A DNA stretch of 7,313 bases, from positions 1 through 7,313 of the forward strand of contig SLQN01000503.1 in NCBI GenBank assembly GCA_007131465.1, in the 5' to 3' direction. The position numbers and the translations under genes were made by a program. Under the pieces are notes generated by a model that saw only the letters and a list, made by a program, of their open reading frames with translations, did no database searches and had not been told where the DNA came from. The stretch's first letter is position 1. Each line of letters begins with the position of its first letter. This DNA comes from Paracoccaceae bacterium. GTDB taxonomy: Bacteria > Pseudomonadota > Alphaproteobacteria > Rhodobacterales > Rhodobacteraceae. Shown here piece by piece: positions 1 to 6,842 of this stretch.

Positions 1-35
1 AAACTGTGCCCCGAACTCAAGCACCTGTTCTGACC

Positions 36-1763
36 CTATCTGCATCCCAGCAGAACGCGCAGATACGGCCCCAGGTGATCAGCCATCGGCGGCGCGGGCA
101 ACCCGCTGCGACGTCGGGCCAGCCCTGCGGCGAGTGCGCGGGCCAGACGGGCGGGCCGGGTCCGCGCCTGTCCCATTTCCATCTGCGCCAGATGCGCGAA
201 CAGCGCAGCGCGCCACTGCCCGGGCAACGGACAGAGCGCGTACGACAACCCTGCGATGCGCCACGCCGTCTTGTGCAACGGCAAAGCCGGGCGTTGCGCC
301 AGGGTCATCAGCGGGGCAGGCTGATAGCATAACCCGCCCAGCGCCGCCATATGGGCTGCGAGGCAGGGCAAGACAATCGCGTCCGGCAGGCGAGCCAGCG
401 CCGATGCTATTTGCGGCTGTTCCTCCAGCCACCCGGCCAGCGCAGTTCGGCGCAGGATCAGCATGGCAGTCCGGGGGACGAACGGGCCTTGCGGTGTGGC
501 GCGTCCGATATCAGGAATGTCGCCCTGCATGCCAGCGCAGACAATGGCCGCGCAGGGGGCACCCTGCTCAAGGCCCTGCTCGCGGGCATGCTCGACGCAG
601 GCAAGCCCCCAGTCGGGGTGCGGGACATCGCCCGCGCCCATAAATACGATCCAGGTTGCGGAACTCTGGTGAAGAAGCACGAATAGCGATTCCAGCGGTC
701 TGTCGGCTGATGTGGCGAGGGTGCAAGCGACTGGCAGGCGCTGGGCGTCAAGGGCTGCACACGTGGCCTGTCGCGCGGCCCCCTCCGGCCCGCAGACGAG
801 CACATCCAACCGAAACTCGGGGTCAATGTCCGGGGCCGGGGTCGGGTCGATATCGGCGGCACCGCCCCGCGTCCAGCCTAAGCCGTTGCGGTGCAGGGTT
901 TTGCGCGCCTGCGTCAGAAATTCCGCGCGCAGCGCCGGGGCGGGGTTCTGTTGCAGGCGTTCATGAATAACGCGGGTGGCCAGACGTGACAGCCCGACCT
1001 GCTGTTTGGTCATGGCGCTGCGCCTGACGATCGCCGCGACCTCGTTGATCCGCGCAAGCTGCTGCAATATTCCGGCATCAGCGCGGGTGGTGATCTGCCC
1101 TGCGCGGCCCTGATGATAGCGATACAAAGGCTGCGGCAGATAACGGATGCGCTCTGACCGGCAGGCAAGCTGCCAGAAAAACGGGTGGTCCTCGTAAAGC
1201 GCCTGATCGGGGAAGCGAAGATCACCGATCAGACTGCGCCGGTACAGCTTGTTCCATGCCGAGGGAAACAGCCGCGCGACCTCGCGCGCATCTTCCAGCG
1301 CAAGCCAGCGCGGCGCGCCCTGCACCTCGGGCGCGCCATGAAGCGCGGAATGCGGCTTTTCGCACAGGTCGGGCCAGACCAGCGTCACGCCGCAGGCCGT
1401 CCAGTCCGCCCCTGTCGCTTCGATCTCGCGCAGATGTTCGTGCAGAAAGTCCGGTGCGAACTGGTCGTCAGCGTCCAGAAAAGCGATGAAAGGCGCGCAC
1501 GCAACCGCCAGCCCGTGATTACGCGCCGCTGACAGCCCGCCATGCGGCTTGCGCAACAGCCGGAAACGCGCGTCCCCCGCGATGGCAGCTTCTGCCCGGA
1601 CCGCAGTGTCATCGTCCGAGCCGTCATCAATGACCAGTGCCTCGAAATCCGCGTATGTCTGACGTTGCAGTGACGCGATCGCTGCGCCGACATGGTCGGG
1701 GATATTGTAGCAGGGCAGGATGACAGAAATTGCGGGTCCGGTGTGCAGGGTGCTACCGCTCAT
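36..1763 (-). CDS. Family 2 glycosyltransferase with a degenerate second GT-A-like half
   Basis: This 575-residue protein probably transfers a sugar from a nucleotide-sugar donor to a polysaccharide, lipid or other cell-surface acceptor; donor and acceptor cannot be read from sequence. Residues 11-20 (AISVILPCYN) form the first GT-A strand. DDGSDD at 46-51, FLDADD at 95-100 (metal and donor-binding DXD) and YEDHPF at 190-195 (ED, usual place of the catalytic base) are all intact. Typical single-domain family members are about 250-350 residues. Here, after a helical linker (about 235-315), residues 318-480 repeat the pattern of a GT-A fold but lack the acidic motif. The C-terminus (about 495-555) is basic and helical. 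No membrane segment or signal peptide is evident, so it is probably cytosolic or peripheral. The start at 1763 lies 19 bases after the ferredoxin stop; its ribosome site is weak, so it may be translationally coupled. Family assignment is firm, the specific role unknown. Confidence 0.9.
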   Translation of the reverse strand: MSGSTLHTGPAISVILPCYNIPDHVGAAIASLQRQTYADFEALVIDDGSDDDTAVRAEAAIAGDARFRLLRKPHGGLSAARNHGLAVACAPFIAFLDADDQFAPDFLHEHLREIEATGADWTACGVTLVWPDLCEKPHSALHGAPEVQGAPRWLALEDAREVARLFPSAWNKLYRRSLIGDLRFPDQALYEDHPFFWQLACRSERIRYLPQPLYRYHQGRAGQITTRADAGILQQLARINEVAAIVRRSAMTKQQVGLSRLATRVIHERLQQNPAPALRAEFLTQARKTLHRNGLGWTRGGAADIDPTPAPDIDPEFRLDVLVCGPEGAARQATCAALDAQRLPVACTLATSADRPLESLFVLLHQSSATWIVFMGAGDVPHPDWGLACVEHAREQGLEQGAPCAAIVCAGMQGDIPDIGRATPQGPFVPRTAMLILRRTALAGWLEEQPQIASALARLPDAIVLPCLAAHMAALGGLCYQPAPLMTLAQRPALPLHKTAWRIAGLSYALCPLPGQWRAALFAHLAQMEMGQARTRPARLARALAAGLARRRSGLPAPPMADHLGPYLRVLLGCR

Positions 1764-1782
1764 GCCGCCAGACCGAGGCGCA

Positions 1783-1783
<1 letters not shown>
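1760..1783 (-). other. Seven-codon linking reading frame between ferredoxin and glycosyltransferase
   Basis: On the minus strand the ferredoxin stop TGA overlaps an ATG (TGATG). That ATG opens a frame of seven codons (MRLGLAA) whose TGA overlaps the glycosyltransferase ATG as ATGA. The overlaps are seen directly. A role in termination-reinitiation, carrying ribosomes from the ferredoxin to the poorly signposted glycosyltransferase start, is inference. It could equally be chance, and I do not propose the peptide as a functional product. Confidence 0.3.
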
Positions 1784-2188
<405 letters not shown>

Positions 2189-2222
2189 CATCAGTCTTTC
2201 GCCCCGCAATGGCCGTTATTCT

Positions 2223-2235
2223 GCCCGAATCGGGC
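2223..2235. repeat. Short perfect palindrome in the divergent control region
   Basis: GCCCGA and TCGGGC flank a single A, giving a perfect 6+1+6 inverted repeat. It sits between the candidate promoter at 2161-2188 and the peptidoglycan-binding gene, about 120 bases upstream of the ferredoxin start. It could be a regulator site, but arms this short and G+C-rich also arise by chance in such a genome. Confidence 0.3.
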
Positions 2236-2284
2236 GTCAGTGTCGTGCCATGAAATCCATGAAACGATGGAACAGGCAGGCGAA

Positions 2285-2731
2285 ATGAAACAAGCGGGAA
2301 TATCTGGCCGGGGCAGGGGGATGGCATGGGCCATTCTTGCTGCGATACTGGCAGGCCCGGTTGCAGCAGAGTCAGTTGCCGCAAGCCGGGCAAAGGTCGA
2401 GATGGCGCATGTCGCCTTGCCGATGCCCGATGCGCGCCAATGCTGGGCGCGTTACAGTGTCGGGCATGGCCCGGAATCGGCGGGCATGATCGAGGAAGTG
2501 GCCTTTCGCGTTCCGTGTCCCGAACAGATGGAACCGGCGCTGATTTCCAGCCTTCAGCGCGCCTTGCAGGTGCGCGGTTATTTCGACGGTGCGATCACCG
2601 GGCGGGCTGATATGCCGACGCGTGCGGCCGTACAGGCATTTCAGCGCGACAACGGGTTCAACAGTCCCGTTCTCACGCTGGACACTGCGCGGCGGCTTGG
2701 TCTTGTGCCGATCGAGGTATCGCGCAACTGA
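2285..2731 (+). CDS. Small exported protein with a peptidoglycan-binding (PG_binding_1-like) domain
   Basis: I choose the ATG at 2285 (148 residues) because it gives a proper signal peptide: a basic n-region (MKQAGISGRGRG), a hydrophobic core (MAWAILAAILAG) and a likely cut after PVAA at residue 28. In-frame starts at 2240 (GTG) and 2267 (ATG) would only add polar residues before it. No lipobox cysteine is present, so it is probably soluble in the periplasm. Residues about 86-140 match the three-helix peptidoglycan-binding fold: SSLQRALQVRGYFDG, then TRAAVQAFQRDNGF, ending near ARRLGL. Cys53 and Cys78 lie just before this fold and could form a disulfide. No catalytic domain (amidase, lytic transglycosylase or L,D-transpeptidase) accompanies it, so it probably binds the wall or modulates another enzyme. 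It converges on the protease gene and shares a terminator with it. Domain call fairly sure; role unknown. Confidence 0.8.
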   Translation: MKQAGISGRGRGMAWAILAAILAGPVAAESVAASRAKVEMAHVALPMPDARQCWARYSVGHGPESAGMIEEVAFRVPCPEQMEPALISSLQRALQVRGYFDGAITGRADMPTRAAVQAFQRDNGFNSPVLTLDTARRLGLVPIEVSRN

Positions 2732-2747
2732 CCGGCCCTGAAAATGA

Positions 2748-2776
2748 ATATCGCGCACCAAAGAGGCGCGCGATAT
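2748..2776. terminator. Bidirectional terminator between convergent genes
   Basis: ATATCGCGC (2748-2756) pairs perfectly with GCGCGATAT (2768-2776), a nine-base-pair stem around an 11-base loop. It lies midway between the peptidoglycan-binding stop (2731) and the protease stop (2801). Read on the minus strand the stem is followed by TTCATTTTC, a fair T-rich tail for the protease transcript. On the plus strand the tail (CTGGTCTTTC) is poorer. Position and symmetry support a shared terminator. Confidence 0.65.
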
Positions 2777-2800
2777 CTGGTCTTTCGGGCTGCGCCTGTG

Positions 2801-4285
2801 TCAGTCGTCGAGGCCGAGTGCAACAAAGCGCGGATCTCCCTCGCGCCGCAACAGGACCAGCAGCGACCGGCGGCCAGCTTCGCGGGCTTCCGCGGCGCGG
2901 TCTTCCAGATCCGACACCGTCGATATCGGTTGCTGATTCGCTTCGGTAATCAGATCGCCCGCGCGAACACCCTTATTGGCAGCATCGCTATCAGGCTCGA
3001 CCTCACGCACGATCAGACCTGTCGCGGTGGAGGGAAGATCCAATTCAGCGCGCAGGGTATCGTTCAATGCCTGCAATGACATACCCAGAAAGCGTGACGG
3101 CGCTTCGGGTGCGGCATTGTCCTGCGCACTCGACCGGGCTGCGGCCTCGAAGAGTTCGCGCTGGCCGAGTGTGACAGATAGTGTGATCTCCTCACCATTG
3201 CGGAAGACGATGACGTCCACATCGCGCCCGACGCCCGCATCACCCACGCGGCGCACCAGCATGCGCGTGTCGCGCACATCGCCGTCGTCAAAGCGCAGGA
3301 TCACATCACCCGCCAGCATGCCCGCGTCTTTCGAGGGGCCGTCCATGACATCGGTCACCATCGCGCCGCGCGGGGTCTCCAACCCGATTGCCTCGGCCAT
3401 CTCATCGGTCAGGTCCTGGATGCGCACACCGAGCCAACCGCGCCGCGTCGAGCCGAACTCCAGCAACTGGTCGATCACATTGGTGGCCACCGATGACGAC
3501 ATCGCGAACCCGATCCCGATCGACCCGCCAGTGGGTGACAGGATTGCGGTGTTCACGCCAATGACCTCGCCATCCATGTTGAACAGCGGACCACCGGAAT
3601 TGCCCCGGTTGATGGCGGCATCGGTCTGGATATAGTCGTCGAAATTGCCTTGCAAAGCACGGCCGCGGGCAGAGATTATGCCAGCGCTCACCGAAAACCC
3701 CTGACCCAGCGGATTACCGACCGCGATCACCCAGTCACCCACGCGGGCGGCCTCGGCATCACCCCAGGGCACATGTGGCAGGGGCGCGTCATGTTCGACT
3801 TTCAGAAGCGCGATATCGGTGGCCGGGTCGGTGCCGACAAGTTCGGCTTCCAGTTCCAGACCCGAGAAGAATTCGATGCGGATTTCATCGGCTCCTTCGA
3901 TGACATGGTTGTTGGTGACGATGAACCCGTCATCCGAGATCACGAAGCCGGACCCGAGCGCCTGATTGCGGCGAGGCGGCTGTTCCGGGCGACCGGGGCG
4001 GCCCTGCGGACCATCGAAGAAATCACGGAAGAAATCCTCGAAGGGCGATCCCTCGGGCAGACGCGGCGCACCGTCAAGTCGTGACGCGACGGTCGTGGTG
4101 GTAGTGATGTTCACCACAGCGGGGCTGACGCGTTCGGCCAGATCGGCAAAACTTTCCGGGCGGTCCTGCTGAGCGGCCGCCGCGGTTATCATTACAAGGG
4201 TCAGGACCACCGCAGCGGCGAGTGGCCGCAGCATCTGTGCGATGCCGGGGTGGGCTTGGCCCGAATACGCAGCATGAGACTTCAT
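2801..4285 (-). CDS. degP: Do/HtrA-family periplasmic serine endoprotease (DegP/DegQ/MucD type)
   Basis: This 494-residue ATP-independent protease and chaperone degrades or refolds damaged envelope proteins. A signal peptide spans about 1-38 (hydrophobic 21-38, cut after TAAAA before QQ). Its n-region is unusually long, but the start at 4285 has a strong ribosome site, while the internal Met18 has none. The trypsin-like domain (about 45-275) carries the full triad: His127 in TNNHV, Asp157 in ATDIALL and Ser230 in RGNSGGP. A proline- and arginine-rich loop at 91-107 takes the place of the regulatory LA loop. Two PDZ domains follow, about 282-375 and 398-488, with carboxylate-binding loops RGWLGV and FLGMSL. 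Length fits the DegP/DegQ class; DegS would have one PDZ and a membrane anchor. It lies downstream of hflKC, an arrangement common in alphaproteobacteria. The symbol marks the family, since DegP and DegQ cannot be separated here. Confidence 0.95.
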   Translation of the reverse strand: MKSHAAYSGQAHPGIAQMLRPLAAAVVLTLVMITAAAAQQDRPESFADLAERVSPAVVNITTTTTVASRLDGAPRLPEGSPFEDFFRDFFDGPQGRPGRPEQPPRRNQALGSGFVISDDGFIVTNNHVIEGADEIRIEFFSGLELEAELVGTDPATDIALLKVEHDAPLPHVPWGDAEAARVGDWVIAVGNPLGQGFSVSAGIISARGRALQGNFDDYIQTDAAINRGNSGGPLFNMDGEVIGVNTAILSPTGGSIGIGFAMSSSVATNVIDQLLEFGSTRRGWLGVRIQDLTDEMAEAIGLETPRGAMVTDVMDGPSKDAGMLAGDVILRFDDGDVRDTRMLVRRVGDAGVGRDVDVIVFRNGEEITLSVTLGQRELFEAAARSSAQDNAAPEAPSRFLGMSLQALNDTLRAELDLPSTATGLIVREVEPDSDAANKGVRAGDLITEANQQPISTVSDLEDRAAEAREAGRRSLLVLLRREGDPRFVALGLDD

Positions 4286-4290
4286 GAATT

Positions 4291-4296
4291 TCTCCT
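4291..4296 (-). promoter_or_regulatory. Ribosome binding site fixing the protease start
   Basis: Minus-strand AGGAGA lies five bases before the ATG at 4285, a near-ideal Shine-Dalgarno match. The alternative Met18 codon (4234) is preceded by CCCCGGCATCGCACAG, which has no such site. The extended signal-peptide n-region is therefore probably real. Confidence 0.75.
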
Positions 4297-4363
4297 GTAG
4301 ATGGGGACGCCCCGAATTGCGGGATCATCTCTGTCCATCTGTAACCTATGCCATAACTGCGGA

Positions 4364-4378
4364 AACGCAATTTGCGTT
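4364..4378. promoter_or_regulatory. Perfect 15-base palindrome upstream of the protease gene, possible operator
   Basis: AACGCAA and TTGCGTT flank a single T, a 7+1+7 perfect inverted repeat about 80 bases before the protease ATG, in the gap after the DUF2065 gene. Seven-base arms with a one-base centre suit a dimeric regulator site better than an RNA terminator, since a single-base loop cannot form and no T-run follows. No clear sigma-70 promoter is seen beside it; the best nearby -35-like element is TTGAAA (minus strand, 4390-4385) without a good -10. The rest of the 132-base gap shows only short G+C inverted repeats at 4303-4313. Confidence 0.4.
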
Positions 4379-4417
4379 ACAGGCTTTCAACCAGTCGTGA
4401 AATCCCGTCAGGATCAT

Positions 4418-4621
4418 TCAACCGCTGCCAAGCAGCCCCGCAAATCTCACCACAAGCGCCCCGATCACAAGCGCAATCAGCCCGATCATGCGTCGCGCCT
4501 CGACCGGCAGGTCCGTGAGCATACGCAACAACTCTTCCATACGCCGAGGGGCCAGTACAAAGACCAGCCCCTCGAAAATCAGCACCAGCCCGAGGGCCAG
4601 AACCAAGGTCTGCACACTCAC
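4418..4621 (-). CDS. DUF2065 family small inner-membrane protein (YjeT-like)
   Basis: A 67-residue protein with two membrane helices, about 4-23 and 43-63, joined by a short charged loop (RRMEELLRMLTDLPVEARR). The sequence FEGLVFVLAPRR at the end of helix one is the kind of conserved segment seen in DUF2065 proteins such as E. coli YjeT, also encoded beside hflKC. I place the start at the GTG at 4621, 10 bases after the hflC stop, because this gives the usual family length and GAGG overlapping the hflC stop can serve as ribosome site. An upstream in-frame ATG at 4747 would add 42 mostly basic residues that merely read hflC in another frame. A second GTG two codons downstream (4615) is also possible. 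The family has no established biochemical function; the neighbourhood suggests a link to HflKC-FtsH. Confidence 0.85.
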   Translation of the reverse strand: MSVQTLVLALGLVLIFEGLVFVLAPRRMEELLRMLTDLPVEARRMIGLIALVIGALVVRFAGLLGSG

Positions 4622-4631
4622 GCGCGCGGCC

Positions 4632-5636
4632 TCAGTTTCCGATGATCGCTTCCAGTTCGCGCACAGCGTCCGGCTCTTCCGGGTCTGCTGCTGGCGCACG
4701 TTGCAGCACCGAATCCGGGTCTTCAGCGATACGGTCCGCCGCTTCACGCGCAGCGCTCAGGATGTCGTCGCCTGCACCATCCCCGCGCAGGAAGGCAAAG
4801 AACTCGCTGTCCGGGCGCAGCACCATGCTGGCATTGTCCCCGCGCAAGGCGCGTTCATAGCTTTGCATCGAGCGTGTGAAGGCGAAGAATTCCGGGTCAA
4901 GGTTGAACGCGTCGGCATAGATCCGGTTGCGTTCGGCATCCGCCTCGCCGCGAATGATCTCGGCTTCACGGCGCGATGCCGATACAAGCTCGACCACCGT
5001 CCGGTCGGCTAGCGCGCGGACACGTTGCGCAGCCTCGTTCCCGCGTGCGCGCTCATCCGCAGCCTCGCGTTCCCGCTCGGCCCGCATCCGGGCGAAGGTG
5101 GCTTCAAGATTCTCGCGCGGCAGGTCGGTGCGTGTCAGCCGGACATCGATCACGTCGATACCAAGCGTCTGCGCCTCGCGCCGGGCAAGATCCCGGATGC
5201 GGTTCATCAGCGCCGTCCGGTCTTCGGACAGCACTGTGTTCGACGGCACGGAACCCAGCACTTCACGGATGGCGGCGTTCATGATGCGGTCCATCCGGCC
5301 CTGTGCCGCGCGCGCGCCGTCAACCCCCACGGCTTCGCGGAAGCGGCGGACATCTTCCAGACGCCAGCGCAGAAAGGCATCGACGACAAGGCGGCGGTCA
5401 TCCAGCGGAGTGACTTCCAGCGGCTGCGTCTGCAACCCGAGGATCCGCGCGTCATAGCGCACCACGTCCTGAATGAAGGGGATCTTGAAGCCCAGCCCCG
5501 GTTCGGTGATTTCCTGCTTCACCTGACCGAATTGCAGCACAAGCGCGTTTTCACGCTCATCCACCACGAACAGGGCCGAGAAGGCAGTAATGATGGCGAC
5601 CACCACGACTGGCAGTATGATGCCTGCTTTTTTCAT
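4632..5636 (-). CDS. hflC: HflC, SPFH/prohibitin-type modulator of the FtsH protease
   Basis: At 334 residues this matches the usual HflC length. With HflK it builds a large inner-membrane ring facing the periplasm that encloses FtsH and limits its access to substrates. One N-terminal anchor (about 5-25, GIILPVVVVAIITAFSALFV) is followed by the SPFH/PHB domain: ERENALVLQFGQV at 28-40, GLGFKIPFIQDV at 48-59, and DVRLTRTDLP at 164-173. A long charged coiled coil spans about 175-245. DPEFFAFTRSMQSYERAL at 248-265 and the DSEFFAFL segment near 276-283 are HflC hallmarks. The C-terminus ends in an acidic tail (316-329). Its ATG overlaps the hflK stop (TGATG), with AGAGGAG nine bases upstream inside hflK, so the two are translationally coupled, as expected for subunits of one complex. 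Confidence 0.97.
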   Translation of the reverse strand: MKKAGIILPVVVVAIITAFSALFVVDERENALVLQFGQVKQEITEPGLGFKIPFIQDVVRYDARILGLQTQPLEVTPLDDRRLVVDAFLRWRLEDVRRFREAVGVDGARAAQGRMDRIMNAAIREVLGSVPSNTVLSEDRTALMNRIRDLARREAQTLGIDVIDVRLTRTDLPRENLEATFARMRAEREREAADERARGNEAAQRVRALADRTVVELVSASRREAEIIRGEADAERNRIYADAFNLDPEFFAFTRSMQSYERALRGDNASMVLRPDSEFFAFLRGDGAGDDILSAAREAADRIAEDPDSVLQRAPAADPEEPDAVRELEAIIGN

Positions 5637-6769
5637 CAGTTTGCACTCCTCTGACGGGTGACAGCTTCAAGCGGCAGGAATGGCAGGACGCCTTGCCCTG
5701 TGCCACCCTCAGTGGATGTCACGTTGTCCAGAATGGTCAGGTTCATGTCGCCCAGAACGCGCTCCATGGTTTCCAGGTACATCCGTTTGCGGGTCACTTC
5801 CGGCGCATTCACATATTCCGAATAGACCGAGACGAAGCGCGATGCTTCACCCTGCGCATTGTTCACAACTTCGGCGCGGTAGGCTTCGGCCTCTTCCTGA
5901 AGCTGGGCCGACTGCCCGCGCGCCTGTGCCAGCACGCGGTTGGCATAGGCATCCGCTTCACGCTCCAGCCGGTCGCGTTCCTGACGCGCGGTCTGCACGT
6001 CGCGGAAGGCGTTGATCACCCCTTCGGGCGGGTCGGCCTTGTCGAAATTCACCCGGATCACGCTGATCCCGGATTCGTAGCTGTCGAGAAGCCCCTGCAC
6101 AGCCGCGCGCAGGTCGGCGGCAATAGAACCACGGTCACGGTTGAGGATCGGCGAGAGTTCAGACCGCGCGATGATGTCGCGCATCCCCGATTCCGACGCG
6201 GCGCGCACTGTTTCGCGAGGGTCGGCCAGATTGAACAGGAAGCGGGCAGGGTCCGTCACGTTCCAGACGACCTGAAATTCGATATCGACCACGGCCTCGT
6301 CACGGGTCAGCATAAGCCCGGTATCCAGCGCGCTGCGGCCAGTGCCCACTTCGGTCACGCGCTCGGTCGTGACCTGCACGATTTCATGGCTGACAACCGG
6401 CCAGGGGGCGAAGTTCAGGCCCGGGTTGCCGGTCTTGTAGTATTGCCCGAACAGCAATTCGACCGAGCGTTCCTCTGGACGCACCGTGTAAAACGACGCG
6501 AACGCCCAAAGCGCGACCAGACCGACCATGCCCAGAAGCACACCGCGCTTCGAGAAGCCGGGACCACCTGTCCCGCGGCCGTTGCCGCCGCCACCGCCCC
6601 CGCCCATGAGGACGCGCAACTGCTCCTGACCCTTTTTCACGATCTCATCAATCTCGGGGATCGGCTTCGGGCCATCGCCGCGACCACCGCCACCGCCATT
6701 GCCGCCGCCGCGGTTTCCACCACCGCGGTTGCCGCCGCCTCCCCAAGGTCCACCACCGTTTCCAGACAT
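5636..6769 (-). CDS. hflK: HflK, SPFH/prohibitin-type modulator of the FtsH protease
   Basis: A 377-residue partner of HflC in the membrane ring around FtsH. The cytoplasmic N-terminus (1-72) has two glycine-rich tracts, about 5-33 and 56-71, separated by a charged helix (PKPIPEIDEIVKKGQEQL). A single membrane helix follows (about 76-95), then the SPFH domain: RPEERSVELLFGQY at 97-110, PGLNFAPWP at 116-124 and a conserved TRDEAVVDIEFQVVWNV stretch at 155-171. A coiled coil spans about 255-315, and the YLETMERVLG segment lies at 331-340. I choose the ATG at 6769 (MSGNGGGPWG) because GGAG sits five bases before it and this matches the usual HflK N-terminus; the in-frame ATGs at 6787 and 6784 have no ribosome site. 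The stop overlaps the hflC start. The gene follows gor after 73 bases, with a possible promoter between them. Confidence 0.97.
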   Translation of the reverse strand: MSGNGGGPWGGGGNRGGGNRGGGNGGGGGRGDGPKPIPEIDEIVKKGQEQLRVLMGGGGGGGNGRGTGGPGFSKRGVLLGMVGLVALWAFASFYTVRPEERSVELLFGQYYKTGNPGLNFAPWPVVSHEIVQVTTERVTEVGTGRSALDTGLMLTRDEAVVDIEFQVVWNVTDPARFLFNLADPRETVRAASESGMRDIIARSELSPILNRDRGSIAADLRAAVQGLLDSYESGISVIRVNFDKADPPEGVINAFRDVQTARQERDRLEREADAYANRVLAQARGQSAQLQEEAEAYRAEVVNNAQGEASRFVSVYSEYVNAPEVTRKRMYLETMERVLGDMNLTILDNVTSTEGGTGQGVLPFLPLEAVTRQRSAN

Positions 6770-6774
6770 CCGGA

Positions 6775-6778
6775 CTCC
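6775..6778 (-). promoter_or_regulatory. Ribosome binding site fixing the hflK start
   Basis: Minus-strand GGAG lies five bases before the ATG at 6769. The two in-frame ATGs just upstream (6787 and 6784) follow ACAAGTGCA, which has no purine-rich match, so the shorter protein is the likely product. Confidence 0.7.
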
Positions 6779-6812
6779 ATTCATCATTGCACTTGTTTCA
6801 CGTTATATTGAA

Positions 6813-6831
6813 AGGTGGGTCTGCCCCACCT
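6813..6831 (-). terminator. Hairpin after gor, possible weak terminator or attenuator
   Basis: AGGTGGG (6813-6819) and CCCACCT (6825-6831) form a perfect seven-base-pair stem with a five-base loop, 12 bases past the gor stop. On the minus strand it is followed by TTTCAATATAAC, only a short T-run, so any termination is probably partial. The same bases overlap a possible promoter for hflK, so the symmetry may instead reflect a control site. Confidence 0.4.
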
Positions 6832-6839
6832 GAATTCAA
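6813..6839 (-). promoter_or_regulatory. Candidate RpoH-type (heat-shock) promoter for hflK-hflC
   Basis: On the minus strand TTGAAT (6839-6834) is separated by 14 bases from CCCACCT (6819-6813). Heat-shock sigma factor promoters are known to follow TTGAAA, 11-16 bases, then CCCATNT, so each half is one base off. Transcription would begin near 6805, leaving about 36 bases before the hflK ATG. Control of an FtsH modulator by RpoH would make sense, but no sigma-70 or experimental evidence is available here, and the element overlaps a hairpin that may be the gor terminator. A TATAAC further down (on the minus strand, in CAATATAACG) lacks a -35 partner. Confidence 0.35.
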
Positions 6840-6842
6840 CCC

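Noticed and set aside
6..332. Plus-strand open frame at the left edge, antisense to the glycosyltransferase C-terminus
   Set aside because: Composition is Arg/Gln/Pro-rich as expected for an antisense shadow, no family resemblance, and it overlaps a well-supported gene.
2240..2284. Upstream GTG (2240) and ATG (2267) starts for the peptidoglycan-binding protein
   Set aside because: They add polar residues ahead of a well-formed signal peptide and have no clear ribosome site.
2976..3635. A 219-codon plus-strand frame within the protease gene
   Set aside because: Low-complexity Ser/Arg/Pro-rich translation typical of antisense reading of a G+C-rich gene, with no ribosome site and a conserved protease on the other strand.
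4286..4320. CCCCATCT on the minus strand just before the protease start, a perfect match to the RpoH -10 pattern
   Set aside because: No TTGAAA-like element lies 11-16 bases upstream, and transcription from it would begin within the ribosome binding site.
4321..4418. Two minus-strand TGATCC sequences upstream of the protease, resembling the -35 element of Rhodobacter RpoE promoters
   Set aside because: At the expected 18-base spacing neither is followed by a TAAGA-like -10 element (the bases are CATCT and GGTTG).
4622..4747. Longer DUF2065 protein starting at the ATG at 4747
   Set aside because: The extra 42 residues are basic and polar, overlap hflC fully and match nothing in the family; the GTG at 4621 gives the normal length.
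5693..6811. A 372-codon open frame on the plus strand, antisense to nearly all of hflK
   Set aside because: It is codon-registered with hflK, so it would be interrupted only where hflK used TTA, CTA or TCA codons, which are rare at this G+C content. Its translation resembles no family, while hflK is unmistakable.
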